DNA from: Desulfitobacterium dichloroeliminans LMG P-21439 | GTDB taxonomy: Bacteria; Bacillota; Desulfitobacteriia; Desulfitobacteriales; Desulfitobacteriaceae | DNA: 64,000 nt | Direction: 5' to 3' | Assembly (NCBI RefSeq): GCF_000243135.2 | Contig: NC_019903.1 | Span: 1,154,001-1,218,000 of the forward strand | In this document: positions 60,987 through 64,000 of the stretch, piece by piece | Position numbering within the stretch: the first letter of the stretch is position 1 | Layout: the number at the start of each line of letters is the position of its first letter | The notes under the pieces: generated by a model | The model's input: only the letters and a program-made list of their open reading frames with translations | What the model was told of the DNA's origin: nothing | Databases searched by the model: none | Made by a program: the position numbers and the translations under genes

Positions 60987-62780
60987 ATGAACAGTGAAGC
61001 TAGAAAGCAAGTTTTTGTCTGTGCAGGAACAGGCTGTGTGGCCTCGGGAGCTAATAAAATTATCGACTTACTCCAGGCGGAGATTGCAAGGCAAGGAATG
61101 ACAGAACGTGTCGATGTAATAGCCACCGGCTGTCATGGTTTTTGTGAACAAGGTCCGACCTTATTCATCGAACCTGAGAAAAAGTTCTATCGCCACATCC
61201 AAGCGGAAGATGTGCGTGAGATTGTTGAGAAAGATTTGGCTCAAGATCAAAAGGTAGAGCGACTTCTATATAAGGAACCACTAACAGGCGAGCTGGCAGT
61301 CACCTATGGGGATATTAACTTTTTTGCCAAGCAGAGCCGCATAGCGCTTAAAAATTGTGGATTTATTGATCCCAACAAAATCGAGGATTATTTGGCACAG
61401 GGTGGATTCGAAGGCTTAAAGAAAGCTTTGCAACTGACGCCAGATGAGGTTATAGAGGAAGTGAAGGCATCAGGTCTACGGGGACGCGGCGGCGCCGGGT
61501 TTCCCACAGGTCTGAAATGGAGCTTGTGCCGAACTAACCCCGGTGATAAGAAGTATGTAATCTGCAATGCCGATGAAGGTGATCCGGGAGCTTTCATGGA
61601 TCGCGGTCTTCTCGAAGGAGATCCGCAATCGGTTATTGAGGGCATGCTGATCGGAGCTTACGCGATCGGTGCCGATGAAGGATATGTGTATTGCCGTGCT
61701 GAGTACCCCTTAGCGATTAGAAATTTTCAGATTGCCATCGCTCAAGCTACGGAAGCAGGTTTTTTGGGTGATAATATCCTTGGTTCGGAATTTAGCTTCC
61801 ACCTGAAAATCTACGCGGGGGCCGGGGCGTTTGTCTGCGGTGAGGAAACGGCTTTGATGGCCTCTATCGAAGGAAAAAGAGGAATGCCTAGGGTCCGTCC
61901 ACCCTTTCCGGCTCAAAGCGGTTTATGGGGTAAACCAACGAATATCAATAACGTAGAGACTTGGTCGAACATCCCTCATATTTTGAGGAATGGTTCCCCT
62001 TGGTATGCTCAGTACGGAACTGAAAAGAGTAAAGGAACTAAGATTTTCGCTTTGACAGGGAAAGTCAATAACACCGGCTTAGTAGAAGTTCCCATGGGCA
62101 TGCCCCTTAGGGAGATTATCTTTGATATCGGCGGCGGGGTCGCTGACGGTAAGCAGTTTAAGGCTGTGCAAATCGGTGGCCCCTCCGGTAGCTGCCTGCC
62201 TGCAGAGTTGCTGGACTTGCCTGTCGACTATGACACTTTAGCTCAAGCTGGTGCTATGGTCGGTTCCGGTGGTCTGGTCGTGATGGATGAGACTACCTGT
62301 ATGGTGGATATTGCTAAATTTTTCGTGAACTTCTCCCAAGAGGAGTCTTGCGGCAAATGTACACCCTGTCGTGAGGGCAATAAACGAATGTGGGAGATGC
62401 TTGATCGGATTTCTCGTGGTGAGGGGAAGATGGCAGATCTGGACAAGCTGGAGCAGCTGGCGCGCACCATTAAGGAGACTTCTCTTTGTGGTTTAGGACA
62501 GAATGCACCTAATCCCGTCCTTGCCGCCTTAAAATACTTCCGCGAAGAGTTTGTCGAGCATATCGAAGCTAAAAAATGTCGAGCGGGAGCCTGTAGTAAT
62601 CTCCTGTCCTATTCGATTGATCCCGAGAAATGCAAGAAATGTAGTCTCTGTGCCAAGAATTGTCCGGTGAACTGTATCACCGGGAATAAGAATACCCCCT
62701 ATGTTATTGATGGGGATAAATGTATCAGTTGCGGAAGCTGTATGGATTCCTGTAAATTTGGCGCGGTCCTCCGGGCCTAA
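60987..62780 (+). CDS. NuoF-like NADH/FMN subunit with C-terminal ferredoxin domain
   Basis: A 597-residue flavoprotein. It has an N-terminal thioredoxin-like 2Fe-2S domain (CAGTGCVASG, ATGCHGFCEQGP), FMN/NADH domain (GRGGAGFPTGLKW; CNADEGDPGAFMDR), a 4Fe-4S site ESCGKCTPCREGNKR, and two C-terminal 4Fe-4S motifs (CKKCSLCAKNCP, CISCGSCMDSC). This layout is that of HydB/HylB and of bifurcating or NAD-dependent formate dehydrogenases. It would pass electrons between FdhA and NAD(P). Confidence 0.94.
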   Translation: MNSEARKQVFVCAGTGCVASGANKIIDLLQAEIARQGMTERVDVIATGCHGFCEQGPTLFIEPEKKFYRHIQAEDVREIVEKDLAQDQKVERLLYKEPLTGELAVTYGDINFFAKQSRIALKNCGFIDPNKIEDYLAQGGFEGLKKALQLTPDEVIEEVKASGLRGRGGAGFPTGLKWSLCRTNPGDKKYVICNADEGDPGAFMDRGLLEGDPQSVIEGMLIGAYAIGADEGYVYCRAEYPLAIRNFQIAIAQATEAGFLGDNILGSEFSFHLKIYAGAGAFVCGEETALMASIEGKRGMPRVRPPFPAQSGLWGKPTNINNVETWSNIPHILRNGSPWYAQYGTEKSKGTKIFALTGKVNNTGLVEVPMGMPLREIIFDIGGGVADGKQFKAVQIGGPSGSCLPAELLDLPVDYDTLAQAGAMVGSGGLVVMDETTCMVDIAKFFVNFSQEESCGKCTPCREGNKRMWEMLDRISRGEGKMADLDKLEQLARTIKETSLCGLGQNAPNPVLAALKYFREEFVEHIEAKKCRAGACSNLLSYSIDPEKCKKCSLCAKNCPVNCITGNKNTPYVIDGDKCISCGSCMDSCKFGAVLRA

Positions 62781-62797
62781 AAGAAGGGGTGGATTTG

Positions 62798-64000
62798 GTG
62801 GAATGGCTTAATTTAACCATTGATGAAAAAGAAGTTGTAGTGCCCAAAGGAAGCACAGTTTTAGAAGCATGCCGAATGCACGATATCCCGGTTCCGACCC
62901 TTTGTCAGGACCCGGAACTTACCAATGCAGGGGCCTGCCGTCTTTGTATTGTCGAGATCGCAGGCATGCGTAATCTGCCCCCGTCCTGTGTTACTCAGGT
63001 GACCCAAGGAATGGTTGTCAAAACACAGACCCCAAAAGTGCGCAATTCCCGCAAGGTGATTCTAGAGCTCTTAGTCGCGAACCACCCCTTGGATTGCATG
63101 ACCTGTCAGAAGATGGGAGACTGTTCCCTTGCTGAATATGCTTATGAATATGGGGTAACCGGCGAGGATTACCGAGGGGATCGACGTGAACTTCCCCTTG
63201 ATGATAGCAATCCCTTTATTCTCAGAGATCCGAATAAATGTATCCTCTGCGGCAAATGTGTGCGGGCCTGCGAAGAGATTCAGGGACGTAGCGTGTTAGA
63301 TTTCTTTAAACGGGGCTTTGATTCTCAGGTGGGACCGGCCTTTGATGTTCCTTACAGTGAGTCGGAATGCGTTTTCTGCGGTTCTTGTGTTTCTGTCTGT
63401 CCTGTAGGAGCCTTGGTGGAGAAAAAGATGGTTGGCCAGGGTCGGGCTTGGAACATCGAAAAAGTCCAGACCACCTGTCCTTTCTGTGGTACAGGCTGCA
63501 ACTTTGATTTGAATGTCAGCAATGGCCAAGTAATTGGGGTAACCTCCAATCCTGAGGCACCAGTGAATGGTAAAGCTCTCTGCGTCAAAGGACGTTTTGG
63601 GATGGACTTGATTCACAGTCCTGAGCGTTTAACGACCCCACTGATCAAAAAAGATGGAGACTTCGTCCCGGCCAGCTGGGATGAAGCTCTTGGTTTAATC
63701 GCTGACAAGTTCACAGAGATCAAAGGTCAATACGGACCGGATTCTATAGCTGCCCTTAGTTCAGCTCGTTGTACCAATGAAGAAAATTACCTGATGCAAA
63801 AATTTATGCGCGCGGTGATCGGCACCAATAACGTCGATCACTGCGCCCGTACCTGACACGCTCCCACTGTGGCAGGTCTTGCCACTTCATTTGGCTCAGG
63901 AGCGATGACTAATTCCATTAATGAAATACCTAATGCCCAAGTCATGTTTGTCATCGGTTCGAATACCACAGAAGCCCATCCAATCATTGGAACTAAGATG
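62798..64000 (+). CDS. fdhA: Selenocysteine-containing formate dehydrogenase alpha subunit (partial)
   Basis: Open past the window end. It has an N-terminal NuoG-like 2Fe-2S domain, a Cys-rich 4Fe-4S motif ([10 protein letters not shown]), a two-cluster ferredoxin domain ([22 protein letters not shown]), then the molybdopterin domain with its own 4Fe-4S ([11 protein letters not shown]). The frame meets TGA at 63854-63856, at about residue 353 from GTG 62798, in the context CART-U-HAPTVAG. That is the selenocysteine position of FdhA, and a SECIS hairpin follows at once. Translation continues in frame ([15 protein letters not shown]) to the window edge. Oxidises formate to CO2, or the reverse, with Mo/W-bis-MGD. 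Confidence 0.93.
63854..63890 (+). promoter_or_regulatory. Selenocysteine TGA and bacterial SECIS element
   Basis: TGA at 63854 is followed 12 nt later by GTGGCA-GGTCT-TGCCAC (63869-63885), a perfect 6-bp stem whose GGTCT loop matches the SelB-binding loop of the E. coli fdhF element. This supports UGA recoding over termination. Confidence 0.92.

Noticed and set aside
63857-64000. A separate gene starting after the TGA at 63856
   Set aside because: The frame continues without a new start or ribosome site and carries the formate dehydrogenase sequence; recoding is better supported.

Overview
The window looks like a chromosome segment of an anaerobic, respiratory, low-GC Gram-positive bacterium of the Desulfosporosinus/Desulfitobacterium type. 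This is inferred from gene content, since no rRNA is present. The pointers are two complete System I cytochrome c maturation clusters in a Firmicute-like background, strong purine-rich ribosome binding sites, SigI/RsgI, a c-di-AMP riboswitch, copper and zinc/cadmium efflux genes, and a selenocysteine formate dehydrogenase next to NuoE/NuoF-like subunits and a folate enzyme.

Layout. 0-4.3 kb: a stand-alone HMA protein with a Zn/Cd/Pb-type P1B ATPase, then a convergent response regulator/histidine kinase pair. 4.5-11.5 kb: ccm cluster 1 (secreted protein, ccmF, H, I-like, E, unknown, A, B, C, D). 11.6-14.1 kb: small secreted Gly/Asn/Pro-rich proteins on the minus strand, two of them a tandem duplication. 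14.4-18.8 kb: sigI-rsgI facing a second two-component operon that ends upstream in another small secreted protein. 19-24.8 kb: c-di-AMP riboswitch with an NlpC/P60 protein, a methyltransferase, CcdA, Lgt, an ICMT-like methyltransferase and small proteins. 25-26.5 kb: a GGDEF protein and a decayed duplication of the preceding ICMT/small-protein segment. 26.6-34.3 kb: ccm cluster 2, with the same gene set but ccmE moved to second place, ending in a DUF2318 protein. 34.5-41.7 kb: PspA, a Tim44-like protein, a DUF1624 protein, a short PspA paralog, then divergent HD-GYP and GGDEF genes and a chemoreceptor. 41.9-45.7 kb: a DUF2680 protein and csoR-copA-copZ. 45.9-58.4 kb: ordinary housekeeping genes (tcdA, larE, tex, the tsaE-tsaB-rimI-tsaD t6A set) and a broken AEC transporter. 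58.5-64 kb: a cluster of DnaA boxes, lysO, 5-formyl-THF cyclo-ligase and a NuoE/NuoF/FdhA formate dehydrogenase whose in-frame TGA is a selenocysteine codon with a SECIS hairpin.

The most unusual signal is regulatory. Twelve promoters between 4.4 and 42.4 kb share one architecture: 5-bp half-sites (TTCAT/TTCAC, or GTAAC/GTTAC/GTGAC variants) spaced at 11 bp, normally four of them, with the last half-site ending exactly 10 nt before a -10 hexamer and no conventional -35. This is the geometry of Pho-box/OmpR-family activated promoters. It ties together ccm cluster 1, sigI-rsgI, the second two-component operon, the riboswitch-controlled NlpC/P60 gene, ccdA, lgt, pspA, both c-di-GMP genes and most of the small secreted proteins. 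Six of those secreted or membrane-anchored proteins end in a C-terminal tryptophan, three of them in Cys-Trp, a shared feature I cannot assign to a known family. I infer a cell-envelope/respiration stress regulon controlled by one OmpR-family regulator, possibly one of the two encoded here.
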